A program made the translations under genes and the position numbers. From the NCBI RefSeq assembly GCF_000022485.1, contig NC_012623.1, positions 2,072,501 to 2,136,500 on the forward strand: 64,000 nt of DNA, read 5' to 3'. The notes beneath the pieces were generated by a model. It searched no databases. It saw nothing but the letters and a program-made list of their open reading frames with translations, and had not been told where the DNA came from. Positions 46,109 to 56,055 of the stretch are shown here, piece after piece (positions within the stretch are counted from its first letter, which is position 1; every line of letters starts with the position of its first letter). This stretch comes from Sulfolobus islandicus Y.N.15.51. GTDB lineage: Archaea; Thermoproteota; Thermoprotei_A; Sulfolobales; Sulfolobaceae.

Positions 46109-47206
46109 TTAAGATCTTGCTACTAGTAAGAGAGCTACAACTTGCAATATCCCTACTATCAATAAAGTATAATCGTATCCATAAAACGAGTAAAGTAACG
46201 GTAGTAATAAGCCAGCCACACCATAGCCACTATCCCTATATAATCTGTAATAGCCTAACGCTTTTCCTCTTACACTCTCGTTAATCCTATCATTAACAAA
46301 AGCTATTAAATTAGGATAAATCATCCCCATACCAATACCTTCTACTATTGAAAATAAAATCGGAAATTCGGAATATTTTATGAAACCTAAAAACATCAAC
46401 AAAAAACCTATTACAAGTATTAGTCTTCTTTTATTGTAAGCATCTGCTAGGTACCCGAATAATGGTTGGGAAAGTGACCAAGTAAACGTATAGCTAGATA
46501 CGGTTATTCCTATCAAAAATAGTGTATAATGTTGTAATAATAGGAATGTGGGTATCAAGATAAAGAACGCAGAATCTACAAACTTCTCTAAAAGTCCTGC
46601 TATGCTTATTTTAGTAATAGAAAAGTAATTTATACGATTATTTTCCTTTTTTGATAAACCGAAATTTGATATTAATAATTTAGTCTCCATTACGTTGAAG
46701 GAAGAAATTAGCGCTATCAAGCAAATTATTCCAATGAAAATATAACTTAGCTTAAACAAATAGCTAGCGAAAAGACTTCCAAAGGAGACTCCCAAATATC
46801 CAGACATTTCATTTATTCCAGTAGCTAAGCCTGCTCTCAATTTACCGCTAATGTCTATTTGTGAAGTCATAGTAGTAGTCCACGTCAAAGCTTGAATTAT
46901 TGCAAGTAAAATCGATATTATGACCACAGTATATATGTTAATTGATAAAAATAACGGGACTGACATCAACGCCACTATCCAGCCTATTATGAGTACTCTT
47001 TTTCTTCCCAAGTCATCAGAGAGTTTTCCAGCGAGAAAGTTAAACGCACCTTTTACAAACCCAAAGGCTACTAAGGGTAATAATAGGCTAAGTGTTATTG
47101 AAATGTTTAGTTGCTTCTCCAGTACCGGAATAACTATTCTTAGAGTTCCCAGATATAATCCTGTAAAAAAGACCAATATTGTAAACATAACAAATTGTCT
47201 GTTCAT
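46109..47206 (-). CDS. MFS transporter (drug/sugar efflux type)
   Basis: A 365-residue protein with about 11-12 membrane helices. The MFS loop 2-3 motif is AGKLSDDLGRKRVLIIGW. The second copy, FGYLADAYNKRRLILVIGF, lies between helices 8 and 9. Short loops and length (about 365) resemble drug or sugar exporters. It is divergently transcribed from the TrmB-like regulator with 44 bases between the start codons, so regulation by that protein is plausible. The substrate is unknown. Confidence 0.8.
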   Translation of the reverse strand: MNRQFVMFTILVFFTGLYLGTLRIVIPVLEKQLNISITLSLLLPLVAFGFVKGAFNFLAGKLSDDLGRKRVLIIGWIVALMSVPLFLSINIYTVVIISILLAIIQALTWTTTMTSQIDISGKLRAGLATGINEMSGYLGVSFGSLFASYLFKLSYIFIGIICLIALISSFNVMETKLLISNFGLSKKENNRINYFSITKISIAGLLEKFVDSAFFILIPTFLLLQHYTLFLIGITVSSYTFTWSLSQPLFGYLADAYNKRRLILVIGFLLMFLGFIKYSEFPILFSIVEGIGMGMIYPNLIAFVNDRINESVRGKALGYYRLYRDSGYGVAGLLLPLLYSFYGYDYTLLIVGILQVVALLLVARS

Positions 47207-47250
47207 TAATAGCTACTAAGATTTAAAAGTAATAAAAACGATTATTCACT

Positions 47251-47922
47251 GTGGATAGTGAATTGGAAATTAATTTGAGAAAGTTAGGGTTTTCAGTGTA
47301 TGAGGCTAAAGTTTACCTAACATTATTAAATCTTTGCAATTCCACGATGAAAGAGCTTTCAGAGAAGGCTCAAATACCTTATCAGAAGGTTTATGAAGTT
47401 GTAAAGTCTTTAGAAGATAAGGGTTTAGTTAGGGTAATTGAAGGAAGGCCGAAAAAGGTCAAACTAATAGATCCGTCAATGTCTTTAAAGGTATATAGGG
47501 ACAAAATTGTAAGTGAATTAGATTATGCAATAGGTAATATTATTTCATTCTGGAATGAAAAGAGAAAAGGAGAAGCTGATCGTAGCTTGCACATCAAGGG
47601 TAAAAAGACTGTAATAAGGATGATAAGGGAGTTGACAGAGAAAAGCAACAAGATGAAGGTAGTCTGGGATAATTTGCCAGAGTGGTTAATTAAGACTCTT
47701 AAAAAGTATAAGGGTAGTTTAACTTTGATAACTTCTTCCAATAATTTAAATCTAAATGGCGATATTAGATACGTAAAAGACATGAAATCTAAGTTTATTA
47801 TATTTGATGATTCAGTATTGGTTACTTTCAATAATGAATATGAGATTGTTGTGGATTCATGTAGAGGATGTGTACTCCAAGCGGAAGAGCACTTCGAGTT
47901 ATTAACTTATAAGAGTGAATAA
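47251..47922 (+). CDS. TrmB-family transcriptional regulator
   Basis: A 223-residue protein. The N-terminal winged helix of the TrmB family (EINLRKLGFSVYEAKVYLTL, LSEKAQIPYQKVYEVVKSLE, DKGLVRVIEGRPKKVKL) is followed by a linker helix and an effector-like domain (about 110-223, including KTVIRMIRELTEKSNKMKVV). Members often sense sugars. It shares a 44-base divergent promoter region with the MFS transporter and is followed after 30 bases by the metallo-hydrolase gene in the same direction. Confidence 0.85.
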   Translation: MDSELEINLRKLGFSVYEAKVYLTLLNLCNSTMKELSEKAQIPYQKVYEVVKSLEDKGLVRVIEGRPKKVKLIDPSMSLKVYRDKIVSELDYAIGNIISFWNEKRKGEADRSLHIKGKKTVIRMIRELTEKSNKMKVVWDNLPEWLIKTLKKYKGSLTLITSSNNLNLNGDIRYVKDMKSKFIIFDDSVLVTFNNEYEIVVDSCRGCVLQAEEHFELLTYKSE

Positions 47923-47952
47923 CTCTTATATCTAATTATTTATTTAAAGTAA

Positions 47953-48696
47953 ATGATGATATTCAGGCAAATTATAAGCAAAAGTGGTGGTTGTGCTACT
48001 TATATCTTTGGCTGTACTCAAGCTGGAGAATTGTTTGTAGTCGATCCTAGGTACGAGATGGTAGATGAAATAGTTAGATTAGCTCAAGACTTAGGTAATA
48101 TGAAGATAGCTTATATAATAGACACACACACTCACGCTGATCACTTATCTGGTGTAAAGAAATTGCAAGCATTAACTAACGCTAACATTTACTATCATGA
48201 GGAGTCACAAGTCAAATTTAAGGTAGAGAGGATTAAGGATGGAGAGGAGATAAAGGCAGGAAATGTGAAGATAAAGGTAATTCATACTCCTGGACATACT
48301 CCAGATAGCATTTCAGTTCTAGTATATGATAAAAGGAGGGATGAGAGTTGGAATGAGCCGTGGGCTGTATTAACTGGGGATACTTTGTTCGTAGGAGGTG
48401 TTGGAAGAATTGATATAGGTGGGGAAAATGCCGAGGAGAATTTATACTATAGTCTAGCCAAGCTGAAAGGATTGCCAGATTATGTTGAAATTTACCCAAC
48501 ACATACTGCCGGTTCAGTATGTGGTGTTGGGATAAGTGGAAAACCTAGTTCCACAATAGGCTTTGAAAAGAGATTCAATACTTTATTTAGAATAAACGAA
48601 AAAGACGAGTTCATAAATAGAGTTAGAGAAGTTAAAATTTCTAAGCCCAAAGAGTTTGATGAGTATATAAGGAAGAATTTAGAAGGTGTAATTTGA
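47953..48696 (+). CDS. Metallo-beta-lactamase fold hydrolase, ETHE1/glyoxalase II-like
   Basis: A 247-residue metallo-hydrolase. The metal-binding motif is DTHTHADHLSG (H-x-H-x-D-H), with further ligands in VIHTPGHTPDS, LTGDTLF and EIYPTHTAGS. The end SVCGVGISGKPSSTIGFEKR is typical of persulfide dioxygenase (ETHE1) or rhodanese-associated hydrolases and not of hydroxyacylglutathione hydrolase. It is likely to oxidise persulfides or hydrolyse a thioester. The gene follows trmB-like after 30 bases. Confidence 0.85.
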   Translation: MMIFRQIISKSGGCATYIFGCTQAGELFVVDPRYEMVDEIVRLAQDLGNMKIAYIIDTHTHADHLSGVKKLQALTNANIYYHEESQVKFKVERIKDGEEIKAGNVKIKVIHTPGHTPDSISVLVYDKRRDESWNEPWAVLTGDTLFVGGVGRIDIGGENAEENLYYSLAKLKGLPDYVEIYPTHTAGSVCGVGISGKPSSTIGFEKRFNTLFRINEKDEFINRVREVKISKPKEFDEYIRKNLEGVI

Positions 48697-49038
48697 GAGG
48701 AAAATATTTTAAAATCATTAAAAATATTTTTTAAATTATACTTATAACAGCACCTTTTGCCGGTCCAGTATCATTTCCTCTTCTTATAATAAAGGCAAAT
48801 TGCCATTTAGATTAGAAAACTCTTGCAAGACCAATAAAATGGGTTGATGCAATTCTGGACTAAATACAATTAATAGGTTGGAATTGGAAAGAGCTAAGAA
48901 CGTTTATGAAAGAGTAAAACTTGAATTAAGTGAGTTGGACATAGGAGTCAATCTCTAAGTGAAATTCTTTCTCAAACTATGTAAAATTAGAAAAATTTAT
49001 AAGATAATCTTTTTACCACAATTAGATATATCTTATTT
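48697..49038. other. Spacer with a short open remnant
   Basis: No complete gene. A stretch of about 40 codons near 48845-48957 (RLELERAKNVYERVKLELSE) is open, but it lacks a start and has a stop on each side, so it is probably a remnant. A TATA-like sequence (ATCTTTTTACC) lies near 49005 before bcp. Confidence 0.4.
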
Positions 49039-49500
49039 ATGGTTAAAGTCGGAGATAAGGCACCTCTTTTTGAGGGAATAGCGGATAATGGTGAGAGGAT
49101 TTCCCTATCCCATTTCATAGGGAAACATAATATAGTCCTTTATTTCTACCCTAAAGACGATACACCAGGCTGTACGAGGGAAGCTTGTGCTTTTAGAGAT
49201 AATTGGGATCTCCTCAAGGATTACGACGTTGTAGTAATAGGAGTTAGTTCGGATGATATCAACTCTCACAAGAAGTTTAAAGAAAAATACAAGTTACCCT
49301 TTATTCTAGTTAGCGATCCGGATAAGAAAATAAGAGAACTTTATGGTGCTAAAGGATTCATATTACCAGCAAGGATTACTTTCGTTATTGATAAGAAGGG
49401 GATAATAAGGCATATTTATAATTCGCAAACTAATCCAGCCAATCACGTTAATGAGGCTCTTAAGACATTAAAGCAAATAAAAGCGGAAGAGATCAGCTAA
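49039..49500 (+). CDS. bcp: Peroxiredoxin, Bcp/PrxQ type
   Basis: A 153-residue thiol peroxidase. The peroxidatic Cys is in [18 protein letters not shown]; a second Cys five residues later gives the atypical two-Cys arrangement of PrxQ. The opening [16 protein letters not shown] and the block [16 protein letters not shown] are standard. It reduces peroxides with electrons from a thioredoxin-like partner. Its 3' end overlaps the convergent acyl-CoA synthetase by 8 bases. Confidence 0.93.
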   Translation: MVKVGDKAPLFEGIADNGERISLSHFIGKHNIVLYFYPKDDTPGCTREACAFRDNWDLLKDYDVVVIGVSSDDINSHKKFKEKYKLPFILVSDPDKKIRELYGAKGFILPARITFVIDKKGIIRHIYNSQTNPANHVNEALKTLKQIKAEEIS

Positions 49501-51316
49501 TCAAGGCCCTCTTTATTTCCTCTAAAGCTGATGGATTTTCTAGTGAGGAGATATCCCCTAAGGGTTTATTTAAGTATACTGCCCTTATCAGTCTTCTCAT
49601 TATTTTTGCATTTCTAGTTTTAGGTAACTCCTTAACGATCTTTATTTCTGATGGTGCAAATGCTTTACCCAGTTTATCCTCTGTATATCTTATCAAGTCC
49701 TTTTCAATATCGCCAACCTTTGAGACTACGAAACAAACTATTTTCTCTCCCTTCATTGGATCTGGAACTCCGACACATGCTGATTCAACTACATTTGGAA
49801 AGGAATTTAACATACTTTCAATTTCAGCTGGACCTACTCTCTTTCCAGCGACCTTTATCGTATCATCACTTCTTCCAACAATATAAAAATACCCTTCTTC
49901 ATCTCTATAAGCCAAATCTCCGTGAACCCATATATCCTTCCAAATTGACCAATAAGTCTCAATATACCTCTCGGGATTGCTCCAAAATCCCCTGGTCATA
50001 CCTGGCCAAACACTCAATATAACCAATTCCCCCTCAACATTTGGTGGAGCTTCTTTTCCTTCCTCATTAAATACTGAAGCATTAATTCCCGGGGAAGGAC
50101 CATTAAATGAAGATGGCTTTATTTTCTTTATAACGTAATTCCCTAAAATACCTCCAGAGATTTCAGTACCTCCAGAATAGTTTATAATGGGGTTCTTTCC
50201 ACTAGCGTTAAATAGCCAATACCAGCTTTCTGGATCAATTGGTTCTCCAGTATTTCCTGTTAGCCTAACGTTTAGTTTAACTTCACCTTGACTTCTTAAC
50301 GCTCTAACCAGACTAGCTGAGACTCCTAAAACATCAACCTTCATATCTTCAACGAATTTCTGTAGGACTTCCCCACCCGTATACCCTTCAATCATCCCCA
50401 TTTTAGCATCTAGTAAGAGTGACCCAAATACCATCCACGGTCCCATCATCCACCCCATGTCGGTAACCCACATCAAGGTCTCATCTTTTTTCAGATCGAA
50501 CTGAAAGTAAATGTCAGCAGATGCCTTTATTGGAAATCCATCGTGAGTATGAACACATCCCTTGGGTTTTCCAGTAGTTCCAGAAGTGTAAATTATCATC
50601 ATTGGGTCTTCAGTACCAGTATTTTCTACATAGTCTCCACTAGTTCTTATTACATCCTTATAGTCATAAAAATCACCCTTAGTACCTCCCCTATTCAATA
50701 CTACTTTAGCTATATTTAGTCCTTCCAGATTTCTCAACATACCAACTTCTTTTCCCCTTCTAATGCTCTTATCGACCGTGAAGATTACTTTAGCCTCACT
50801 ATCCTCTATTCTAACTCTTATTGGCTCTGGGCCAAACCCAGAAAATAGAGGTACGAGTATCATCCCTGCTCTAACTGCACCTAACATTACCGATACTATT
50901 TCCGGTATCATTGGCATGTAAATGGCAACCCTATCTCCTTTCTTTAAACCTATTCTCTTTAACCAACTTGCAATTGACTTGCTCTCATTTAGTATTTGAG
51001 AATAGGTTACCGTTCTAGTGTTGAAGCTCTCATCCATCCACTTAATAAACACATCAGAACTATCGCGTAATTGGTCACCAATGTTTAACTTTCCCCCTAT
51101 GAACCATTGAGGCCATTGCTTTCCCCTACTTAGATCTAGAACCTTCGTGTAAGGTTCTGGAAATTTCACGTTTATTAACTTTACAAACTCATCCCAAAAT
51201 TCTGAATTCTCGTATGTATATTTAATGAAGTCTTCTAGCTTATCGAGGTTCTTTTCAACCATGAACTTGTATACATTGCTATTCTCTATCCATTCCTTAT
51301 CTGGATTAAATACCAT
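49493..51316 (-). CDS. Acyl-CoA synthetase (AMP-forming), likely arylacetate type
   Basis: A 607-residue adenylating enzyme. Motifs are [20 protein letters not shown] (A3), [16 protein letters not shown] (A5), [20 protein letters not shown] (A7/A8), [15 protein letters not shown] and the catalytic Lys region [14 protein letters not shown]. The size and N-terminal extension match the acetyl-CoA synthetase superfamily. It overlaps iorB by 11 bases and is the last gene of the iorA-iorB operon, so it probably activates the arylacetate (indole-, phenyl- or hydroxyphenylacetate) produced from, or needed for, aromatic amino acid metabolism. Confidence 0.88.
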   Translation of the reverse strand: MVFNPDKEWIENSNVYKFMVEKNLDKLEDFIKYTYENSEFWDEFVKLINVKFPEPYTKVLDLSRGKQWPQWFIGGKLNIGDQLRDSSDVFIKWMDESFNTRTVTYSQILNESKSIASWLKRIGLKKGDRVAIYMPMIPEIVSVMLGAVRAGMILVPLFSGFGPEPIRVRIEDSEAKVIFTVDKSIRRGKEVGMLRNLEGLNIAKVVLNRGGTKGDFYDYKDVIRTSGDYVENTGTEDPMMIIYTSGTTGKPKGCVHTHDGFPIKASADIYFQFDLKKDETLMWVTDMGWMMGPWMVFGSLLLDAKMGMIEGYTGGEVLQKFVEDMKVDVLGVSASLVRALRSQGEVKLNVRLTGNTGEPIDPESWYWLFNASGKNPIINYSGGTEISGGILGNYVIKKIKPSSFNGPSPGINASVFNEEGKEAPPNVEGELVILSVWPGMTRGFWSNPERYIETYWSIWKDIWVHGDLAYRDEEGYFYIVGRSDDTIKVAGKRVGPAEIESMLNSFPNVVESACVGVPDPMKGEKIVCFVVSKVGDIEKDLIRYTEDKLGKAFAPSEIKIVKELPKTRNAKIMRRLIRAVYLNKPLGDISSLENPSALEEIKRALIS

Positions 51317-51902
51317 TAATATCTATCCCATTAATTTTTATAACTTGGGCAATTTTAAACGCTTTTATATTGCTCTCGTATTTTAAGGCTTTGATGAAAG
51401 ATTCCTCGTTTATTAGACCCTCAAACGCTCCCAGTGAGTATAAAAACCCTAGGATTGCAGCATTTGCAGCCTTAATATTTCCAGCATTTACGGCTATTTG
51501 ATTAGCGTCAATTACGTAAACTTTGCACCCTTTTAATTTATCGAGAACCTCTTGCAAACTAAGTAACCTAACTTTAGGTAAAACTGGCCTTACCACGTAG
51601 TTATTTATAATGATAGTGGTATGTTTTCTTGAAGCATAGTTTAAGTTTCTTAAAACCTCAGTAGCCTCTAAACCAACTAGGTAATCAGCCTTTCCTAATG
51701 GTATTAATGGAGAGTTAACGTCGCCTATCCTCACATGAATATTAACTCCTCCGCCTCTCTGCGCTAAACCATGGGTTTCTGCTATTAAGACCTTAGTATT
51801 GGAGTAGTTTCCAGCCTCAGCTATTATCTTACCAGCAGTTATTATACCTTGCCCTCCCACACCTGCTATCAGAATGTTTACCCTAGCCATAATTCGTCCC
51901 AT
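51306..51902 (-). CDS. iorB: Indolepyruvate ferredoxin oxidoreductase, beta subunit
   Basis: A 198-residue gamma-type domain of 2-oxoacid oxidoreductases. The signature is [20 protein letters not shown] followed by [20 protein letters not shown]. It partners IorA in the oxidative decarboxylation of arylpyruvates to arylacetyl-CoA with reduction of ferredoxin. It overlaps iorA by 25 bases and the synthetase by 11, showing a coupled operon. Confidence 0.92.
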   Translation of the reverse strand: MGRIMARVNILIAGVGGQGIITAGKIIAEAGNYSNTKVLIAETHGLAQRGGGVNIHVRIGDVNSPLIPLGKADYLVGLEATEVLRNLNYASRKHTTIIINNYVVRPVLPKVRLLSLQEVLDKLKGCKVYVIDANQIAVNAGNIKAANAAILGFLYSLGAFEGLINEESFIKALKYESNIKAFKIAQVIKINGIDINGI

Positions 51903-53716
51903 TTTTCTGGTTTGTTACCCTTTAAGGATATTGCCTTAAATGGACAAACTGGTATACATGCCCCACAGCCTATGCACGTATAATTATCTATCTCAGCCTT
52001 CTTATCCTTTCTAGGAATTATGGCGGGGCAGGTAAAGTAGTCATAGCATATGCTGCAACCGGTACATATCTCTAGATCAACTATGGCCTTTGGTAGATTG
52101 TTCTCCTCTACGTTATCCATAACTAACAACGCACAAGCTCTTTTAGCTATGACAACTGCCGGTTGCTTATTTTCCCTAACCCACTTTAATGCATTTGATA
52201 ATTCCTTTATTGAAGAATTAACGTCAAAAGGATCAACGTACTTTACATACTTTACTCCTAAACCCTTAGCAACCTCTCCTATATCTATTTCCTTAGATGG
52301 GCTTGGCTGTTGTCCGGTCATCGCAGTAGACCTATTATCTAAGACAAGCACGAGCATAGGAGTTTGAGTATAGACAGCATTTGCAAGCGCTGAAATCCCG
52401 CTGTGGAAGAAAGTAGAATCTCCAATAACTGCTATCGGTATATTTCCAGTGGCCCTATAAACGCCGTTGGCAATCCCAATACTAGAACCCATATCGGTAG
52501 AAGAGTCTTGAGTGTCGAAGGGTGGTAACAATCCTAATGTATAACATCCGATATCACCAGAGATGAACGTTTCATTAGGCTTAAAGGAAGCCATTGTAAT
52601 TGCCTTCTTTAAGTCTATGAATGAACTTCTGTGTGGACATCCTGGGCATAGTGCTGGAGGTCTTGGTGGTATATCTTGGGGAACTTCTAAGTATTCCGTT
52701 ACAAGGTCTAACCCAAAGAATTTGCTAAAAGCATAGTATACCTTGTCTAATGTCATCTCTCCAACTCTACTTACTAGATCCTTTCCATGTAATTCAACTC
52801 TTATCCCCTGATCATACAGCAGATCCTTTATTTGATATTCAACAATTGGCTCACCTTCCTCTACTATTAGAACCCTCTTGGAGTTGCTTACAGCCTTGAG
52901 AAACAGTCTTTTAGGTATAGGGACGGGGGTGGATAACCTTAATACATTTGCCTTAATGTCCAACTCTTTCATGGCATCAATTACGTAACCGAATGAAATA
53001 CCCGAGGCAATTATTAGATTTTCACTATCGTTGTCAATTAGCCCATTTAAACCCTCTACCTCTTCTTCAATTTTTTCCCATCTCTTTAACTGTTCAACTC
53101 TATTTCTTCTAGCGTTCTCTGGGACTAACACGTAACGTTTAGGGTCTTTGATAAGTTTACCCAGGATTGGTCGAGATGGAGGCTTAAGTTCTACTGGTCC
53201 TCTAATGTGACCTATTCTGGTAGTTGATCTAAGAATTACTGGATGTTTAACTTTGTTACTTAGCTTAAAGGCCTCTATGGTTAAGTCATGAGCAGATTGT
53301 GGATCATATGGCTCTATAACTGGGATTAACGCATGTAAACCGTAGTATCTGTTATCTTGTTCGTTTTGTGATGACCACATGGAAGGATCATCGGCAGAAA
53401 CTATGACTAATGCTCCTTCGACTCCAGTATATGATGAGCTCATTAAAGGATCAGCTGCCACGTTTAACCCCACATGTTTCATTGTAGTTAGGGCAAAAGC
53501 TCCGTTGATAGCCGCTCCATAAGCCGTTTCAAACGCCACTTTTTCGTTAGCACTCCATTCGGTATATATTTTTCCATATGCCATTAAAGTTTCTATTATT
53601 TCTGTAGATGGTGTGCCTGGATATCCTGCAGCTATGGATACTCCAGCACTTAATGCACCAAAAGCTATTGCCTCATTTCCCAAAATTACTCTCTTAGTTG
53701 TAGAAAGTTCAATCAC
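51878..53716 (-). CDS. iorA: Indolepyruvate ferredoxin oxidoreductase, alpha subunit
   Basis: A 612-residue subunit with a pyrimidine-binding domain first ([32 protein letters not shown]), then the TPP pyrophosphate domain ([35 protein letters not shown]). Two [4Fe-4S] motifs form the C-terminal ferredoxin domain ([15 protein letters not shown] and [16 protein letters not shown]). It oxidises aromatic 2-oxoacids formed by transamination of Trp, Phe or Tyr. It is the first gene of the operon with iorB and an acyl-CoA synthetase. Confidence 0.93.
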   Translation of the reverse strand: MIELSTTKRVILGNEAIAFGALSAGVSIAAGYPGTPSTEIIETLMAYGKIYTEWSANEKVAFETAYGAAINGAFALTTMKHVGLNVAADPLMSSSYTGVEGALVIVSADDPSMWSSQNEQDNRYYGLHALIPVIEPYDPQSAHDLTIEAFKLSNKVKHPVILRSTTRIGHIRGPVELKPPSRPILGKLIKDPKRYVLVPENARRNRVEQLKRWEKIEEEVEGLNGLIDNDSENLIIASGISFGYVIDAMKELDIKANVLRLSTPVPIPKRLFLKAVSNSKRVLIVEEGEPIVEYQIKDLLYDQGIRVELHGKDLVSRVGEMTLDKVYYAFSKFFGLDLVTEYLEVPQDIPPRPPALCPGCPHRSSFIDLKKAITMASFKPNETFISGDIGCYTLGLLPPFDTQDSSTDMGSSIGIANGVYRATGNIPIAVIGDSTFFHSGISALANAVYTQTPMLVLVLDNRSTAMTGQQPSPSKEIDIGEVAKGLGVKYVKYVDPFDVNSSIKELSNALKWVRENKQPAVVIAKRACALLVMDNVEENNLPKAIVDLEICTGCSICYDYFTCPAIIPRKDKKAEIDNYTCIGCGACIPVCPFKAISLKGNKPEKWDELWLG

Positions 53717-53884
53717 ATTTATAATTATAGTTCAAACATTAATAAGCGTTACTTTCTAAAGTTTAAGATCTTAATAATTTGATTAAACTTCAGAAGTAAA
53801 GTTTATTTTAGTACATATATGGTTTAATCTTTTTAATCTATCTTTGCATAATATATTGCATGGTTCAAACTCACGAAATACTAG

Positions 53885-54066
53885 AGAAATTCTGGGCGAT
53901 TCAGGTCTCTTTTGCGAATTGTAATTTGTGAATAAGATGGATAAAACAAAGTAAACTACTGAGCGTGGATCTCCACCTAGTCAGAGCGGCGATATTTAAT
54001 TAAATTCATTACGATTCTTTAAATAAACTGAATTCGCAAAGGATGCGTGAATGACCCAAATTCTTG
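53885..54066. mobile_element. MITE-like palindromic element
   Basis: Imperfect inverted repeats of 36 bp lie at 53885-53920 and 54031-54066 (GAAATTCTGGGCGATTCAGG.. against its complement), with about 110 bp between, total 182 bp. There is no ORF inside. Its end resembles a sequence at 44091 (TGGGCGATTCACGGATCC). The length is in the range of Sulfolobus non-autonomous elements. Confidence 0.6.
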
Positions 54067-54090
54067 AATAGCCTTCCTAAATTAATAATA

Positions 54091-54204
54091 GTGAGCGAAT
54101 TATTGAATATTGAGATCGATGCAAATAACTTGGAAAAGCTTGTAAAAGTATCAAATGATATTGCAGTAGATCTATCCATAGGAATTACAAAAATTGGAGG
54201 TTAA
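54091..54204 (+). CDS. Possible 37-residue small protein
   Basis: GTG-started frame reading MSELLNIEIDANNLEKLVKV then SNDIAVDLSIGITKIGG and a stop. The composition is protein-like (charged helix, then a small hydrophobic strand), but it has no recognised family and could be the end of a decayed gene. It is followed at once by the GC-rich patch. Confidence 0.25.
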   Translation: MSELLNIEIDANNLEKLVKVSNDIAVDLSIGITKIGG

Positions 54205-54470
54205 GGGGGCGAAAAGCCTCGCCAGCGGGGATGGATAGCCCCCTTATATTTAAATAATCCTTTTTTCTGAAATTCTTTTAGTGATGCTAGCGGTGCTCCT
54301 CGCCAGCTCGATTGAGGGCTTAATGGGACTGTGGGAGGAGCATCTAGTATCTCTTCCCTTTAAGGGACTAGACGTTATGGATGAAAGTCCCCTTCTATTC
54401 AGATGGGAGTGGATCTCTGATCCACTCGACTGCCCACCAGATGAGAGAGTGTCCGGAATGTAAAAAACTG
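54205..54470. other. GC-rich structured patch, possible RNA or transposon end
   Basis: A 266-base stretch near 50% G+C in a region close to 35%. It starts with GGGGGC (54205-54210) that pairs with GCCCCC (54237-54242). A later hairpin is GTGGATC/GATCCAC around 54410-54426, and TGGATGAAAGTCCCC occurs at about 54379. A 60-codon frame is open through 54281-54463 but has an unusual Leu/Met/Trp/Pro composition, so RNA or the 3' end of an IS (with its structured end) is more likely. The strand is undetermined. Confidence 0.4.
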
Positions 54471-54541
54471 AATTTTAATTTTTGAGAATAAATTGATTCT
54501 TAGCGTTATCTTGGATTAAATTGTAGTAATACTTAAGTTAT

Positions 54542-54613
54542 GGGAGGAGAGAGTAGTACCATGGCACGTACACTAAGACGCATCCCAAACTTAGTGTACT
54601 ATTCTCTCCCCCC
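54542..54613. repeat. Long double hairpin next to a 17-bp repeat
   Basis: Outer arms GGGAGGAGAGAGTAG (54542-54556) and CTATTCTCTCCCCCC (54599-54613) enclose a perfect inner stem GTACACTAAG (54568-54577) with CTTAGTGTAC (54590-54599). It is immediately followed by the repeat at 54615. A comparable hairpin (GGTGAGGGAGA) covers the start of the ISH3-type transposase, suggesting related IS ends. Confidence 0.6.
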
Positions 54614-55081
54614 AACGGTAGACCCAAAATCACCTCCTTAAAAATAAATCTATAGTGTAAATAAGTGTATCTACTAGATTAAATGTAAAATTCTCTGGAT
54701 TGAATAAATCAGGAAATAAAAGAATTAATAATAATCTAAACTCCTCTCTCCCCACCTCCCCCTTGACGGTAGACCCAAAATCTAATTAGTAAAAATAATT
54801 TTTATTCATTATTAGTAGTTCGTAACGATTTAATGTAATTAGTTAGATAATTATATGATAATTTTTATAAATTTCCAAGTTCCATATTAGATTTTTTATA
54901 TTTCTACACAATTAACTGAGGAATATTATTATAATATTAGAAAATGATAAAGATGTATATGATAGAATCTGTTTTATTTACATTGATTATTTAATACATT
55001 ATTCTTAATGCTCTTGATTATGAGTATAATAAAATATATTCTTTTATTTATTAAGAAAAAATATGAGGTTTAATGTTGAAT

Positions 55082-56017
55082 TTATATTTGTAATATGATT
55101 TTGGGTCTACCGTTGAATATGGTATATAAGGAGTAGAGTACAAGGGCCAGCACGAAGATCAACGTGCGAAAAACAAACTTGGTGGAACTGGTGAATGGGA
55201 GAAAAGCCTTAATGTTCCTATAAGAGGTCTCTATGGGACCCCTTACCTTATTGTACAAATCCAACACTTCCCTCTTGGATAGGTCTAGGTTAGTAGCCCT
55301 AGCAAAATAAACAAGACTCTTTCTCCTCACTTCTTCCTTGCTGTACACGAGAAGCCTGAACTTGACCTGCTCATCCCTCCTATGCCTCTTACTATTAGTT
55401 GTGTAATCCCCGTCAAACTCCTCATACACCTTAACATCCCCAACAGGCACAGCAACTATATACTTAAACTGTGAAATGAAATTGAGCACATCAACAGTGT
55501 AGAAACCAGCGTCAAGAGTTATCAACCTTATCTTGAATCCCATTGCCATTACTTGCTCCACAAGAACCTTCACTATGTCGTCCTTAGTCATACCGTTCAC
55601 TTGCGGAATAAAGGCAAGTAAAAGTACTTTCCCCTTATACTTGGTTGTTGCGTAGTTCCACGAGTTTCCTTTTTCAGAGCTCCCTTTCACTGGTTTCCCA
55701 TACCACGTCTTGGTTGTCCAGTCTATTGAAAGATCTATCTCCTTTACCCCCTTTAATATCTCCAAGGATATTTTCCTAGCTCTTTCCAATAGCTTTTCAA
55801 TCACTTCCATCCCTTGTTTCTCTACGTAATTCCTCACGGTCTGTGGGGATACGTCATACGCTCTGGACTTGTTCTCTACAGAGTCGTTCCACAAACACGC
55901 GGAGATGAGAGTTTTCGCTACCTTCTCTACCTTCTCTCCTTGGAAGTTCAGCATGGAAAGTAATTTATATCCTATTTGTTGAATGTTATTTTGGTGAGGG
56001 AGACCGGGTGTTACCAT
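55082..56017 (-). CDS. ISH3-family (IS4-like) transposase
   Basis: A 311-residue DDE transposase. The first Asp is in EIDLSIDWTTKTWYGKP, the second in IRLITLDAGFYTVDV, and the Glu in RGPIETSYRNIKAFLP (E-x-S-Y-R-N-I-K), so the catalytic set is complete. The N-terminal 90 residues are helical and DNA-binding in type (SPQTVRNYVEKQG). It ends in NGRPKIILQI, which contains the repeated 17-bp motif. Its start codon lies inside a long hairpin that could limit translation read through from neighbouring genes. The frame is intact. It is similar in type to the ISC1225 group. Confidence 0.88.
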   Translation of the reverse strand: MVTPGLPHQNNIQQIGYKLLSMLNFQGEKVEKVAKTLISACLWNDSVENKSRAYDVSPQTVRNYVEKQGMEVIEKLLERARKISLEILKGVKEIDLSIDWTTKTWYGKPVKGSSEKGNSWNYATTKYKGKVLLLAFIPQVNGMTKDDIVKVLVEQVMAMGFKIRLITLDAGFYTVDVLNFISQFKYIVAVPVGDVKVYEEFDGDYTTNSKRHRRDEQVKFRLLVYSKEEVRRKSLVYFARATNLDLSKREVLDLYNKVRGPIETSYRNIKAFLPFTSSTKFVFRTLIFVLALVLYSLYTIFNGRPKIILQI

Positions 56018-56055
56018 CTTCCTATGTCACGTGGTAATACTCCATCTCCCTCACC
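55993..56055. repeat. Hairpin over the transposase start codon
   Basis: GGTGAGGGAGA (55993-56003) pairs with TCTCCCTCACC (56045-56055), and GTTACCA (56010-56016) pairs with TGGTAAT (56032-56038). The start codon (56017-56015) is within the stem. Such a structure in read-through transcripts would hide the start and lower transposase synthesis. Confidence 0.55.

Noticed and set aside
54379-54393. TGGATGAAAGTCCCC as the conserved region of RNase P RNA
   Set aside because: Only one short resemblance; the other conserved regions and the overall length are missing.
54281-54463. 60-codon frame in the GC-rich patch as a protein gene
   Set aside because: Unusual composition, no homologous pattern, and strong secondary structure make RNA or an IS end more likely; kept only as a note.
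54615-54782. Repeats at 54615 and 54766 as the start of a CRISPR array
   Set aside because: Only 17 bp, irregular spacing (151 bp between the first two) and copies on both strands; they look like transposon ends.
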